Part shown: positions 18,663-27,059 of the stretch, piece after piece
How the letters are laid out: every line of letters starts with the position of its first letter
Numbering within the stretch: position 1 is the first letter of the stretch
Source: Erythrobacter sp.
GTDB lineage: Bacteria; Pseudomonadota; Alphaproteobacteria; Sphingomonadales; Sphingomonadaceae
Reading direction: 5' to 3'
Assembly: GCF_035194505.1 (NCBI RefSeq)
Contig: NZ_CP136573.1
Coordinates: forward strand, 1,178,001 to 1,242,000
Length of the DNA: 64,000 nt
Position numbers and translations under genes: made by a program
Notes under the pieces: generated by a model
The model's database searches: none
Seen by the model: the letters and a program-made list of their open reading frames with translations, nothing else
What the model was told of the DNA's origin: nothing

Positions 18663-18795
18663 GGCGCAGTCACCAATCAAAAGTGTGGACCGGCGTGCAA
18701 AAGGGACCCCGTTAGCGGGGTGATCGGCATCTAAAAGGGACCCCTCATTCTGATGGTGTAGCGGACTGCCTGGTTTTCCAGGTGGTGAGATCGGG

Positions 18796-20310
18796 ATGTT
18801 GGTGGTGGAGACGGTTGTTCGGATACGGCGGGAGCACGCGAGCGGGAAGGCGATCAAGGCGATTGCGCGGGATCTGCGGCTGTCGCGCAAGGTGGTGCGC
18901 AAAGCGATCCGGGCGCCGGAAGGCGCATTCGATTATCGCCGCACGGTTCAACCGCTGCCCCGGCTTGGGCCGTTCCAGGAGCGGCTCGACGTGCTGCTGA
19001 CGGAGAACGAGGCCCGGCACCGGCGTGACCGGCTGCGCATGACCCGGATCCATGATCTGCTGTGCCGTGAGGGGTTCGAGGGATCCTACGACGCGGTCCG
19101 GCGCTACGCCCGGCGCTGGACGGAAGCGCGGCGCAAGGATGCGGGTGATGGCGCGCCTGCCTTCATCCCGCTCATGTTCAAGCCTGGCGAGGCTTACCAG
19201 TTCGACTGGAGCCACGAGGATGTGGAGATCGCGGGCAAGCCGATGCGGGTGAAGGTGGCGCAGATGCGGCTGTGCGCGTCGCGCGCGGTCTACGTCAGGG
19301 CCTATCCGCGCGAGACGCAGGAGATGGTGTTTGACGCGCATGCGCGCGGCTTTGCCTTCTTCGGCGGTGTTCCTCTGCGCGGCATCTACGATAACATGAA
19401 GACCGCGGTCACCACCGTGTTCGTCGGCAAGGAGCGGGTGTTCAACCGCCGCTTTCTGGTCATGGCCGATCATTACATGGTCGAGCCCACGGCCTGCTCG
19501 CCGGCTGCGGGATGGGAGAAGGGTCAGGTTGAACACCAGGTGCAGACCATCCGGGGCCGCTTCTTCCAGCCTCGCCTGCGCTTTACCAGCATCGAGGAGC
19601 TCAACGGTTGGCTGGAAGCTGAGTGCCTGCGCTGGGCCGCAACGCACGCGCATCCCGAGCAGAAGGAGCTGACTGTTGCCGAGGCGCTGGATCTCGAACG
19701 GCCAGCCCTGCAGCCGATGCTTGCGCCGTTCGACGGCTTCCATGAGACCGCGCATGCTGTGACCGGCACGTGCCTGATCAGCTTCGACCGCAACCGCTAC
19801 TCGGTCATGGCCAAAGCGGCGCGGCGGGCCGTTCAGGTCCGCGCCTATGCCGATCGCATCGTCGTGCGCCTCGGCGATGAGGTAATCGCCGAGCATGCTC
19901 GGCACTTCGGCCGTGACCGGACGATCTATAATCCCTGGCATTACCTGCCCGTTCTGGCCAACAAGCCCGGCGCCCTGCGGAACGGTGCACCCTTCCAGGG
20001 GTGGGACCTGCCACCGGCACTGACGCGGTTGCGGCGCAAGCTGGGCGGCGGTGATGACGCCGACCGCCGCTTCGTGCGCGTGCTGGCATCGATAATGACC
20101 GATGGCTTGGAAGCGGTCGAGGCCGCGATCCGGGAGGCGCTTAATAGCGGTGCTGTCAGCGACGAGGTCATCCTCAACATCCTGGCCCGATACCGGGACC
20201 CGCCATCCGAGCGCCCCCTGGATGTGGTCGCCGATCTCAAGCTCAGCCACCCGCCGATCGCGGACTGCGCGCGCTACGATACGGTGCGAGGCCTCCATGC
20301 AGCGGCATGA
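18796..20310 (+). CDS. istA: IS21-family transposase IstA
   Basis: A 504-aa DDE transposase. The N-terminal helix-turn-helix is visible as [23 protein letters not shown] (about residues 18-40). The integrase-core catalytic domain has QFDWSHED (first Asp), [10 protein letters not shown] (second Asp) and [10 protein letters not shown] (Glu). The C-terminal beta-rich domain begins near FDRNRYSV. It overlaps istB by 14 bp, the standard coupled arrangement. No frameshift is seen, so the element may still be active. Confidence 0.96.
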   Translation: MLVVETVVRIRREHASGKAIKAIARDLRLSRKVVRKAIRAPEGAFDYRRTVQPLPRLGPFQERLDVLLTENEARHRRDRLRMTRIHDLLCREGFEGSYDAVRRYARRWTEARRKDAGDGAPAFIPLMFKPGEAYQFDWSHEDVEIAGKPMRVKVAQMRLCASRAVYVRAYPRETQEMVFDAHARGFAFFGGVPLRGIYDNMKTAVTTVFVGKERVFNRRFLVMADHYMVEPTACSPAAGWEKGQVEHQVQTIRGRFFQPRLRFTSIEELNGWLEAECLRWAATHAHPEQKELTVAEALDLERPALQPMLAPFDGFHETAHAVTGTCLISFDRNRYSVMAKAARRAVQVRAYADRIVVRLGDEVIAEHARHFGRDRTIYNPWHYLPVLANKPGALRNGAPFQGWDLPPALTRLRRKLGGGDDADRRFVRVLASIMTDGLEAVEAAIREALNSGAVSDEVILNILARYRDPPSERPLDVVADLKLSHPPIADCARYDTVRGLHAAA

Positions 20311-21025
20311 GATGATCGAGGCGATGCGTTCGCTCGGGCTCAAGGGCATGGCAGGAGCCTTCGACGAGGCGGTCACCACCGGGTTGCAGCGCAAGCGCAC
20401 GACCCATGAGATCCTGACCGATCTGTTGCGCGCCGAAGCCGCGCATCGTCATGCCGCCTCGATCCGCTACCGCATGACCGCAGCCAAGCTGCCGGTAATC
20501 AAGGACCTCGACGCCTTCACGTTCGAGGGCACCCCGATCAACGAAGAGCTGGTGCGCTCCCTGCACGCAGGTTCGTTCCTGCCCGGTCGCCGCAACATCG
20601 TGCTCATCGGCGGCACAGGGACGGGCAAGACCCATCTGGCCACTGCGATCACCGCCAGCGTCGTGCGTGCCGGTGCCCGCGGGCGCTACTTCAACACGGT
20701 CGATCTCGTTACCCGGCTCGAGGAAGAAGCTCGCATCGGCAAGGCTGGCGCCATCGCTGCTCAGCTCGGCAGGCTCGACCTCGTGGTGCTCGACGAGCTG
20801 GGCTATCTGCCGTTCGCCCGATCCGGTGGGCAGCTCTTGTTCCATCTGATCAGCAAGCTCTACGAGCAGACCTCGGTCATCATCACCACCAACCTCGCCT
20901 TCGGCGAGTGGCCCACCGTCTTCGGCGACCCCAAGATGACCACCGCGCTGCTCGATCGCATCACGCACCATTGCGATATCGTCGAGACCGGCAACGACAG
21001 CTGGCGCTTCAAAAATCGCAGCTGA
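20297..21025 (+). CDS. istB: IS21-family ATPase IstB
   Basis: A 242-aa AAA+ ATPase that directs target choice for IstA. Walker A is [11 protein letters not shown] and Walker B is [12 protein letters not shown], followed by the sensor region [12 protein letters not shown]. The start [13 protein letters not shown] at 20297 lies inside the last codons of istA. A 12-bp inverted repeat (TTCGCGCTGCTG at 21044-21055 against 21091-21102) follows the gene and may end IS transcription. Confidence 0.95.
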   Translation: MQRHEMIEAMRSLGLKGMAGAFDEAVTTGLQRKRTTHEILTDLLRAEAAHRHAASIRYRMTAAKLPVIKDLDAFTFEGTPINEELVRSLHAGSFLPGRRNIVLIGGTGTGKTHLATAITASVVRAGARGRYFNTVDLVTRLEEEARIGKAGAIAAQLGRLDLVVLDELGYLPFARSGGQLLFHLISKLYEQTSVIITTNLAFGEWPTVFGDPKMTTALLDRITHHCDIVETGNDSWRFKNRS

Positions 21026-21043
21026 CCAAGTCAGAAAACCGCC

Positions 21044-21102
21044 TTCGCGCTGCTGACGCCTCCGGTCGGGCTACGCCCTCCCTACGCCGCCAGCAGCGCG
21101 AA
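21044..21102 (+). terminator. Hairpin downstream of istB
   Basis: Perfect 12-bp inverted repeat, TTCGCGCTGCTG (21044-21055) and CAGCAGCGCGAA (21091-21102), with a 35-nt loop. There is no T tract after it, so termination would be Rho-dependent at best. It sits just after the istB stop and inside the IS. Confidence 0.35.
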
Positions 21103-21190
21103 ACACGCGCCCAGCATCAACCACCCACCATCTCAACAAGGGGGTCCCTTTTGCGCGCCGATAGGGGGTCCCGATTGAACGCCGATTGAC

Positions 21191-22002
21191 AAGTCGACAT
21201 CCTCGAAGCGATGAGGTGCGGTTAGGCACCACTCTTCGGCAAGGTCTTCGGCATCCTTCCAGCCCAGCGACAGGATGGCCCACACGATATTGCGGTAGCG
21301 TTCGTAGCTGCAGTCGGCGGAGATATGACCGAGCATTTCACCAACGAGCGCACGCTGCCTCGGGGTGTCATCAACACCCTTGAAGAGCGACAACCGGCTC
21401 TTGCGACGCTTGTGTCCGGCCTCGCGTGCAGCCAACTCCTGCTGCCAGATGGCAAGCAAAGGGTCGGGGATCTCGGGGATAGCGCGCCAGTCGCCTTTAC
21501 CGCCCCAGCGATAAGGCTGCCCGGTATCCGGATGGATCGAGGGCGGCAGGACATCCTGCATAGTCAGCCCATCGCGCGTAGCACAGCGGAACTCGATGAC
21601 AGTAACTTGCCGCTCTTCACCATCGACCAGCACCGTTTCCTTTATGCTGATGCTCTCGCGAGGGGCGCAGCCGGAGGGAAGTGCATAGAGAAGCTTGATC
21701 CTGCCCTCTCTGCCCGACACGATTTGCACCGCGTCATCGGCATCCAGCTGCACGTCAAGTTCAACGCCATGCTTGGCCAGCCAACCTTTTGCCTTCGGCA
21801 GATCATCGACGTCTAGCGCCATTGTCGGCGAGGTGCAGTAGGCGTGGGCAAGGCCGATGTTACCCGCCAGCTCGGAAGCCTGCTCCGGGTCGGTGACGAC
21901 GTTATCGCGCTTGTTCCAGCCCTTCACCCTCGGCCTCTTCTGACCCTTCGGGATAGGGACGAGGGCCATGCCAGCCCATGCATATTCAGATGTGATACTC
22001 AT
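21191..22002 (-). pseudogene. Primase-polymerase (prim-pol) truncated by IS21
   Basis: About 270 native residues of a bifunctional DNA primase/polymerase of plasmid and phage type. The AEP-like catalytic motif is in TMALDVDDLPKAKG, and a PriCT-like domain lies near DDTPRQRALVGEMLGHISAD and the YERYRNIVWAILSLGW region. The native frame ends at HRFEDVDL, where IS21 sequence begins; the annotated frame runs on into the IS for ~19 foreign residues. The usual C-terminal helicase is absent and is not found beyond the IS either. The start at 22002 overlaps the upstream Cys-rich gene by 4 bp (ATGA), so it was translated as part of that operon. Confidence 0.75.
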
Positions 22003-22400
22003 TGCCCTACCTCCCCGCAGAGTGGGGGGAGGAAAGCGGCTTCCGCTTCCCCTTCGGCGATTGCGTCATGCAGCACCCGCGGCAACAACACTCCTACCTC
22101 GTATGCCTTTACCAAATCTCCACCATGGGCGCGGAGCGCCAGGGAGGTCGTCATCGCGAACCCTGTGCGGCTCGGGAAAGCTGCCACAGCCTCTTCGAGG
22201 ATTTCTTTAATGGCGATGGCGAAAGCGCCTTCCCCAGCTGCTCGGAGGCGACTGGCGCACCCGGAGCAATAGAAGAAGTACAAGAGCATGTTACCTTGCT
22301 GGCAACACAGGGCCGATGTTTCTGATGCGAGGTCAATATCCCGCTTGCAACCGCAGCACCCCGCGTGACCATAGCCGTAATCATTAAGATGGCAGGTCAT
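21999..22400 (-). CDS. Cys-rich island protein of unknown function
   Basis: A 133-aa protein with clustered cysteines: C15-C16-x-C18, C32-C33 and C45-x-x-C48. This pattern suggests a small zinc-ribbon-like N-terminal module. The C-terminal ~80 residues contain Ala/Glu-rich helices with no recognised fold. It overlaps the AlpA-like gene upstream and the prim-pol gene downstream by 4 bp each (ATGA), strong evidence that it is a real gene in a three-gene translational cascade. A role with the primase in island replication is possible but unproven. Confidence 0.7.
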   Translation of the reverse strand: MTCHLNDYGYGHAGCCGCKRDIDLASETSALCCQQGNMLLYFFYCSGCASRLRAAGEGAFAIAIKEILEEAVAAFPSRTGFAMTTSLALRAHGGDLVKAYEVGVLLPRVLHDAIAEGEAEAAFLPPLCGEVGQ

Positions 22401-22588
22401 TCCGCTGCCTCCCCGCTCACTAGGGCATACAGGCTCTCAGCAGGGATCAGCGTGCGACCGCCGACCCGGATGGCCTTAAGCCGCCCGGAGTTGATGTGCG
22501 TGTAGAGGGTGGTCTTGCCAAGGCTAGAGGCAGCGCAGGCCTCGCGGATACTAAAAGCCAGTTTCTGCGGCTCAATGGTGTCAGACAT
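22397..22588 (-). CDS. AlpA/Xis-like helix-turn-helix protein
   Basis: A 63-aa DNA-binding protein of the excisionase/AlpA type. AFSIREACAASSLGKTTLYTHINSGRLKAI forms a winged MerR-like helix-turn-helix, followed by the wing RVGGRTLIPAESL. Such proteins act as excisionase or as an activator of the integrase in P4-type islands. It is the first gene of the coupled cassette AlpA, Cys-rich protein, prim-pol. Confidence 0.85.
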   Translation of the reverse strand: MSDTIEPQKLAFSIREACAASSLGKTTLYTHINSGRLKAIRVGGRTLIPAESLYALVSGEAAE

Positions 22589-22646
22589 GGGATTTGCCCT
22601 TTCGTTCGGAGGTGAACGAATCGGGGTTGCCTGAGTCGTTTTCGGC

Positions 22647-23225
22647 CTAGCCGGGTTCAGCCGATTGTTTTTTTGCTCTGAGCTTGGCGTCGGACACTCG
22701 GCTCGGAAGGTTACGTTCTTTCAAGCTATCGCCGTCCTGCAAATTACGGATCTCGCCATCCAGCAGCACGATGCCGTCAATGCGAAGCAGCTCCGCCCGC
22801 ACTTTCCTGGCGGGAATGGTCCGATCATCATCGACGATGTCATTAATCAACCTGGTGATACTGCTGTAGCGGCCCGGCCGAGGGTTTTTGGCCCGGACAG
22901 TTTGTCGAGCACTTCGTGCTTCCACCGTCTCCCTTAAACGACGGATAGCATTGGTGGGGTCCGTGGCGAGCCGCTTGAATATGCTCTCCGCGACGAAGTG
23001 CTCAGGGCCAAGTTCAGTCTGATGATAGAGGCGCTCAAGGGTCTGCCGGTCCACCTTCTCTTGCTCAGGACCCGGACCTTCCACACGGTGGCGCAAGCGC
23101 TCTCGCTTCAGGACGAAATCGAGAAATGCTGCCCCTAATTCCTCGTCTGTTTCTATGGTGCTCGCTTCCTGGAGGAACTGTTCCGCTAGGCGTCCCCACG
23201 CTTCCTCGAATGATTGCTCGTCCAT
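22647..23225 (-). CDS. Island protein of unknown function, 192 aa
   Basis: A charged, mostly helical protein with no recognised domain. The N-terminal half is acidic (EEAWGRLAEQFLQEASTIE), and the C-terminal third is basic (DAKLRAKKQSAEPG). SSITRLINDIVDDDRTIPAR lies in the middle. Its start lies 1 bp after the stop of the integrase-tail reading frame, which suggests the remnant is still translated ahead of it or that the two once formed an operon. It is 58 bp upstream of the AlpA-like gene. Confidence 0.55.
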   Translation of the reverse strand: MDEQSFEEAWGRLAEQFLQEASTIETDEELGAAFLDFVLKRERLRHRVEGPGPEQEKVDRQTLERLYHQTELGPEHFVAESIFKRLATDPTNAIRRLRETVEARSARQTVRAKNPRPGRYSSITRLINDIVDDDRTIPARKVRAELLRIDGIVLLDGEIRNLQDGDSLKERNLPSRVSDAKLRAKKQSAEPG

Positions 23226-23226
23226 C

Positions 23227-23433
23227 TCAAACCGCCTTCCGTTCAGGGAGCTTCACGACATCCGCGCCTTGGCGGAGCTGATCGAGGTAGTCGCTCCACC
23301 ACTGCGCCATTTCCACACGCTCCTTCCAATGCTGCCCCCGATGATAAGCGGCGCGCACCTTGTCCTTGTCGCCATTCGCAAGTGCCCGATTGCGTAGCCG
23401 CCAAAAGGGGGCAAAGATCGATGCGGCTGGCAT
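23227..23433 (-). pseudogene. C-terminal remnant of a second P4-type integrase
   Basis: A 68-aa frame whose second half, KVRAAYHRGQHWKERVEMAQ then WWSDYLDQL, matches the very C-terminal pattern of P4-family tyrosine integrases (Tyr within AAYxR, then ERR/ERV, then WWADYLD). The His expected ten residues before that Tyr is replaced by Asn (ALANGDKDK). The in-frame sequence continues upstream without a start to about 23508 and then stops. The complete integrase next to it has its own intact version of this end, so this is a leftover from another copy. The call is by pattern only. Confidence 0.5.
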
Positions 23434-23557
23434 TCCGCCCCTTAACTGCGCTTCGAAGAAGTCGGCATCTGCTGCGGCATAGTGAGGTGGCGCGGGTTCC
23501 CGATCTTGTCATTGCCGACGATGAGCTAGCGTTTGGGCTTGTCGATGTTGTGCACGG

Positions 23558-24784
23558 TCATCTTGCTCGCTTATTAGGTAGGGACACAATTTTCCCCGCA
23601 ATAGCCAAACGGCTATAACAGTATCTCCCCCATGCCTGCATGAGCGTGATACGCGCGCCTGGCTTATCTGGAGTGCCGAGATATGTTGTCCTGCGATAAG
23701 CAGCCTGCACGGCGTCAGGCGTCTTATGGGCAAGAGCTGCCTCAACCACAGCATCGGGAAATCCCTCATTAGCCGCCCAGTCGGTGAGGGACGATCGAAA
23801 GCCATGCACATGATAAGGCTCACTCATGTCGCGCAGCACCTTCAACAGGGTCATGTCCGACATGGGGTTGCCCGTCGCGCCTGGGAAAACCACATCGGTA
23901 TCTATAAGCCGCAAGGCATTCGCCTTGGCGAGCACCGTCAACGCCGCATCTGACAAAGGCACGATATGCGCCTTGCCACGCTTCATGTGATCGGCGGGGA
24001 TCGTCCAAAGGCGGCTCTCAATGTCAAACTCATCCCATCTGGCCAGCCGAACCTCCTGCGATCGTGTTCCAGTGAGGATAAGCAATTCCAGCGCCAGACG
24101 GCCAAATGAAGGCCTGCGGCGTAATGCGGTCAGAAAAGGTGGGACGGCTACATAGGGCATGGCCTTACGGTTCTGCTTTTGCTTGACCTGTCGCGGTAGG
24201 CCGCGCCCTGCTTTTAGGCTGCCGCTGCCAGACGGTGCCTCTGTCGAGCGCCAGCCTTTGGCGTGGGCGTAGTCGAGAACGGAACAGATCCGGTTGCGCA
24301 CCTGGCGCGCGGTTTCGGGAATTTCCTGCCAAATCGGCGTCAGCACATCGATGATATCGGCAGCAGAGATTGACCCGGTGGGAAGGTGACCGAGCCTTGG
24401 GAAGGCGTAGTTTTCAAGACTGGCAAGCCATTGCCGGGCGTAGACAGTGCTTTTCCAGCCCGCTTCATTTTCAGCATGATACTGCCGGGCAGCCTCGCTG
24501 AAAACAACCTTGGCGGCAACCTCGTCCTTGCGTTCAGCCAGTATGTCCCTCCGCTCGATCTTTACGGCCTTGCGAAACGACGCCGCCTTCTCACGTGCCT
24601 CTGCCAATGTAACCAGCTTGGCACTCCCCAGCCCAATATCCTGCCTTTTCCCGTCACGCTGGAGCCGCAGCGCCCAAGACGCAGCGCCAGTTTTCTTAAC
24701 TTTCAAAAAAAGGCCGTCGCCGTCTTGATAGGTTCCGGGGCTAGAGAGAGCAGCCTTAACCGCGATCGCCGAGAGCTTACCCAT
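23558..24784 (-). CDS. P4-family site-specific tyrosine integrase
   Basis: A 408-aa tyrosine recombinase. The N-terminal arm-binding DUF4102-like domain (residues 1-75) contains YQDGDGLFLKVKKTGAASW. A core-binding helical domain follows (about 95-180), then the catalytic domain with Arg241 (TGTRSQEVRLARW), His327 and Arg330 (HGFRSS), His353 (ALAHKT) and the nucleophile Tyr363 (AAYRR). All catalytic residues are present, so it may be active. It is oriented away from tRNA-Tyr with its start 194 bp from the tRNA 3' end, the normal layout for an island integrated there. Confidence 0.95.
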   Translation of the reverse strand: MGKLSAIAVKAALSSPGTYQDGDGLFLKVKKTGAASWALRLQRDGKRQDIGLGSAKLVTLAEAREKAASFRKAVKIERRDILAERKDEVAAKVVFSEAARQYHAENEAGWKSTVYARQWLASLENYAFPRLGHLPTGSISAADIIDVLTPIWQEIPETARQVRNRICSVLDYAHAKGWRSTEAPSGSGSLKAGRGLPRQVKQKQNRKAMPYVAVPPFLTALRRRPSFGRLALELLILTGTRSQEVRLARWDEFDIESRLWTIPADHMKRGKAHIVPLSDAALTVLAKANALRLIDTDVVFPGATGNPMSDMTLLKVLRDMSEPYHVHGFRSSLTDWAANEGFPDAVVEAALAHKTPDAVQAAYRRTTYLGTPDKPGARITLMQAWGRYCYSRLAIAGKIVSLPNKRAR

Positions 24785-24788
24785 TCCG

Positions 24789-24865
24789 TCCCCACACTTT
24801 CATTGCCCACAAAGCCAATCCAAAGTGTGGGGACGATCAATTCTGTACCCACACCGTTCCCACAC
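24789..24865. promoter_or_regulatory. Integrase-proximal arm repeats / int operator
   Basis: Four CCCACAC or GTGTGGG copies (24791-24797, 24825-24831, 24848-24854, 24859-24865). The first two form a perfect 12-bp inverted repeat, TCCCCACACTTT at 24789-24800 against AAAGTGTGGGGA at 24822-24833, directly in front of the integrase start at 24784. Likely roles are P-arm binding of integrase and autoregulation of int. Confidence 0.55.
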
Positions 24866-24974
24866 TAGGCCCCGACTGCAGGCGAACTGGGGCGGACGTG
24901 AACGAACAGACAGGGGTACCATATCCCTGTATCAAGGGGATTTCTACGGTCTTTAGCGAACGTCATTGAATGAG

Positions 24975-25003
24975 GAAGTGGTGGACAGGGCTGGATTCGA
25001 ACC
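24975..25003. repeat. Right attachment-site copy within tRNA-Tyr 3' end (attR-like)
   Basis: The tRNA-Tyr T-arm and acceptor 3' end, reconstituted by the island. It is the intact counterpart of the diverged copy at 18551-18578 and extends 4 bp past the CCA end. Confidence 0.65.
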
Positions 25004-25064
25004 AGCGTACGCTTGCACGGGCAGATTTACAGTCTGCTGCCTTTAACCACTCGGCCACCTGTCC
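24979..25064 (-). tRNA. tRNA-Tyr (anticodon GTA)
   Basis: An 86-nt class II tRNA with encoded CCA. The 5' GGACAGG pairs with 3' CCTGTCC, with discriminator A. The anticodon arm reads GACTGTAAATC with GTA (complement at 25028-25030), followed by a long variable arm and GGTTCGAATCC as the T arm. The 3' end is the integration target of the adjacent island. Confidence 0.97.
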
Positions 25065-25237
25065 ACACAGTCCCCTGCATCGTCGAGGGGGGCTTTCCCG
25101 AGCGTCATCCGCTCTGAATTTGCGCGATTCCCCGAGGGGTCCCGCTGCCGAGAGGCGCCCCTTTGGCGAAGCACTGCTTGCCTGTCAATGCCCCTGCTGG
25201 CAGGGGGCGCGCTAGATGGCATAGCCAAGGAGCGACA

Positions 25238-26029
25238 ATGACCGAGGGTAAACGCAAACGCGCGCTGCGCGGCCGTGCAGGACGCATGAAGGGCGGACGC
25301 GGTTCGGGCAAGGCCAGCACGGGTCAGGTTCGCCTGTGGGGCCGCCATCCGGTGGAAGCCGCGCTCAAGAACCCGGAGCGCCAGCATCGCAAGCTGTGGG
25401 CGACCAGAGAGGGAGTCGCCAGCCTCGACGGCGAACTGCCGGCCGATTTCCCGATCGAATACGCCGATGTCGCCGATCTGGCGCGGCTCGTCGCCAAGGA
25501 TGCGCCGCATCAGGGCCTGGTGCTGGAATGCGCGCCGCTGGAGGATGTGTTCCTCGATGAAGTCGCGCTGGGCGAGGCGGAGCGGCCGATTGTGGTGCTC
25601 GATTCCGTCACCGATCCGCACAATGTCGGCGCGATCCTGCGCTCGGCCGCGGCCTTCAACGCGGCTGCGATCGTCACCCAGGATCGCCATGCCCCGCCCG
25701 AAGGCGGCGTGCTCGCCAAGGCCGCCTCGGGGGCGCTGGAGACGGTGCCGTGGGTGCGCGTCGTCAACCTCGCCCGCGCGCTGGAGGAACTGGCCGAGGC
25801 CGGTTACTGGCGCATTGGTCTCGCCGGAGAGGCCGAGGCAACCTTTGCCGAGACCATGCCCACCGGCCCGGTCGTGATCGTGCTCGGCGCGGAAGGCGAA
25901 GGCCTGCGCCATAACATCGCGGCCCATTGCGATGCGCTGGCCAAGCTGCCGATCTCCTCGTCAATCGAGAGCCTCAATGTCTCGAATGCCGCGGCGATTG
26001 CGCTTTATGCGGTGGCCACGCGCGGGTAG
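25238..26029 (+). CDS. rlmB: SpoU/TrmH-family rRNA 2'-O-methyltransferase, RlmB-like
   Basis: A 263-aa SPOUT methyltransferase, most likely methylating the 2'-OH of a guanosine in 23S rRNA (G2251 in E. coli). A basic N-terminal tail and a substrate-binding domain beginning WGRHPVEAAL precede the catalytic knot. Its motifs are LDSVTDPHNVGAILRSA, VLGAEGEGLR and ISSSIESLNVSNAAAI. The start MTEGKRKRAL at 25238 has AAGGAG 8 bp upstream, so the longer in-frame version is rejected. It is the first chromosomal gene beyond the island. Confidence 0.88.
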   Translation: MTEGKRKRALRGRAGRMKGGRGSGKASTGQVRLWGRHPVEAALKNPERQHRKLWATREGVASLDGELPADFPIEYADVADLARLVAKDAPHQGLVLECAPLEDVFLDEVALGEAERPIVVLDSVTDPHNVGAILRSAAAFNAAAIVTQDRHAPPEGGVLAKAASGALETVPWVRVVNLARALEELAEAGYWRIGLAGEAEATFAETMPTGPVVIVLGAEGEGLRHNIAAHCDALAKLPISSSIESLNVSNAAAIALYAVATRG

Positions 26030-26060
26030 AAGGCTTCTTCAAGAGGGAGGGCCTTTTGCC

Positions 26061-26969
26061 ATGACGATGTTTTCTCCGATCCGCCTGCGCGCTGCCGCGC
26101 TGCTGGCCGGCTTTGCGCTCGCTTTGTCGGGCTGTTTCATGTCGCCGGGCAAGTTCACGTCCGAACTCGCGCTGACGGGGCCGGACAGTTTCACCTTCAG
26201 CTACGAGGGCGAGATCTTCTTCCTCGGTCTGTCGAAGCTGGCCCAGATGGGCGCGGCCTCAGAAGAGACCTTCACTCCCGAGGCCTGCTTCAACGACGAA
26301 ACCTACGAAGAGCGCGAATGCACCAAGGACGAGCTCGATAGCCAGCGCGCCGAATGGGATGCGGGCGCGGCCGAACGGGCGGAAAAGGCCAAGAAAGACG
26401 CCCAGGCGATGAAGGCCATGATGGGCGGCATCGATCCCGCCGATCCCAAGGCGAGCGAGGAACTGGTACGCCTGCTTGAACGCCAGAAGGGCTGGAACCG
26501 CGTGGTGCACAAGGGCGACGGGGTGTTCGAGGTGAGCTTTGCGACACAGAGCACGCTCGGCCATGATTTCATGTTCCCGCTGATCGAGGGCTTTCCGCCG
26601 CTCAATCCCTTTGTGCAGATGATCCTGCGCGATAGCGGGCAGGCGCGCATCAACGCGCCCGGCTTTGCCGCCCAGAACGGCGACAATCCGATGGCCGGGA
26701 TGATGGGCGGGATGGGCTCGCTCGCCGGGCTGGCCGCAATGGGAGCGGCCGATGGAGCGGGAGAGGGCAACGCCGAGGCTCCGGCCATACCGGGCGTGCC
26801 GATGATGGAGGGCACCTTCACGATCCGCACCGCACCGGGCATGCGAATCCTTGCCAACAACACCGATGAAGGCCCGTCCGCCACGACCAATGGCGGCGAG
26901 GAACTGCGCTGGACGATCTCGCCGCGCACTACCCAGGCCCCGACCGCGCTGATCGTCACCGGCGGCTGA
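26061..26969 (+). CDS. Putative lipoprotein, unknown function
   Basis: A 302-aa secreted lipoprotein. The signal segment AALLAGFALALSGC carries the lipobox LSGC (lipidated Cys at about residue 24). The mature part begins with a beta-rich region (ELALTGPDSFTFSYEGEIFF), has a charged helical middle (AERAEKAKKDAQAMK) and a Met/Gly-rich low-complexity stretch (GMMGGMGSLAGLAAMGA). It ends in another beta-rich segment. It lies 31 bp after rlmB and just before a strong terminator. No family was recognised. Confidence 0.75.
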   Translation: MTMFSPIRLRAAALLAGFALALSGCFMSPGKFTSELALTGPDSFTFSYEGEIFFLGLSKLAQMGAASEETFTPEACFNDETYEERECTKDELDSQRAEWDAGAAERAEKAKKDAQAMKAMMGGIDPADPKASEELVRLLERQKGWNRVVHKGDGVFEVSFATQSTLGHDFMFPLIEGFPPLNPFVQMILRDSGQARINAPGFAAQNGDNPMAGMMGGMGSLAGLAAMGAADGAGEGNAEAPAIPGVPMMEGTFTIRTAPGMRILANNTDEGPSATTNGGEELRWTISPRTTQAPTALIVTGG

Positions 26970-26991
26970 TCGCAGCCGCAGCCACGCAAAC

Positions 26992-27027
26992 AAAAACCCC
27001 GCCGGCGGCATCGCTGGCGGGGTTTTT
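26992..27027. terminator. Strong bidirectional intrinsic terminator
   Basis: A 12-bp perfect stem, AAAAACCCCGCC (26992-27003) against GGCGGGGTTTTT (27016-27027), with a 12-nt loop and T tracts on both strands. It serves the lipoprotein gene on the plus strand and the HU gene on the minus strand, whose stops flank it. Confidence 0.93.
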
Positions 27028-27059
27028 CGTTACAGGCGATCAGGCGCCCGCAAAGCTGA

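Larger units (their letters stand above)
18685..21190 (+). mobile_element. IS21-family insertion sequence
   Basis: About 2.5 kb, encoding istA and istB. The ends share an imperfect inverted repeat: CGGCGTGCAAAAGGGACCCC on the left, CGGCGTTCAATCGGGACCCC read inward on the right. Each end has a second internal copy of the AAAAGGGACCCC-type motif (18733-18744 and 21141-21152), the multiple terminal repeats typical of IS21. A 4-bp AAGT flanks these bounds on both sides and may be the target duplication. If the element instead starts with TG and ends with CA (18684-21191) no duplication remains, which would point to an adjacent deletion. It cuts off the primase-polymerase gene. Confidence 0.88.
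18551..25003. mobile_element. tRNA-Tyr-integrated genomic island (remnant)
   Basis: A 6.4-kb segment bounded by the 3' end of tRNA-Tyr on the right and a diverged copy of the same sequence on the left. It carries a P4-type integrase beside the tRNA, a second integrase tail, an AlpA-like regulator, a Cys-rich protein, a truncated primase-polymerase and an IS21-family insertion. No structural, conjugation or defence genes are present, so it is a decayed or satellite-like integrative element. Repeated CCCACAC motifs near both ends look like integrase arm sites. Confidence 0.75.

Noticed and set aside
18609..18902. 97-aa minus-strand frame across the IS21 left end
   Set aside because: Spans IS and island sequence; not a native gene, and no continuation of the primase was found in it.
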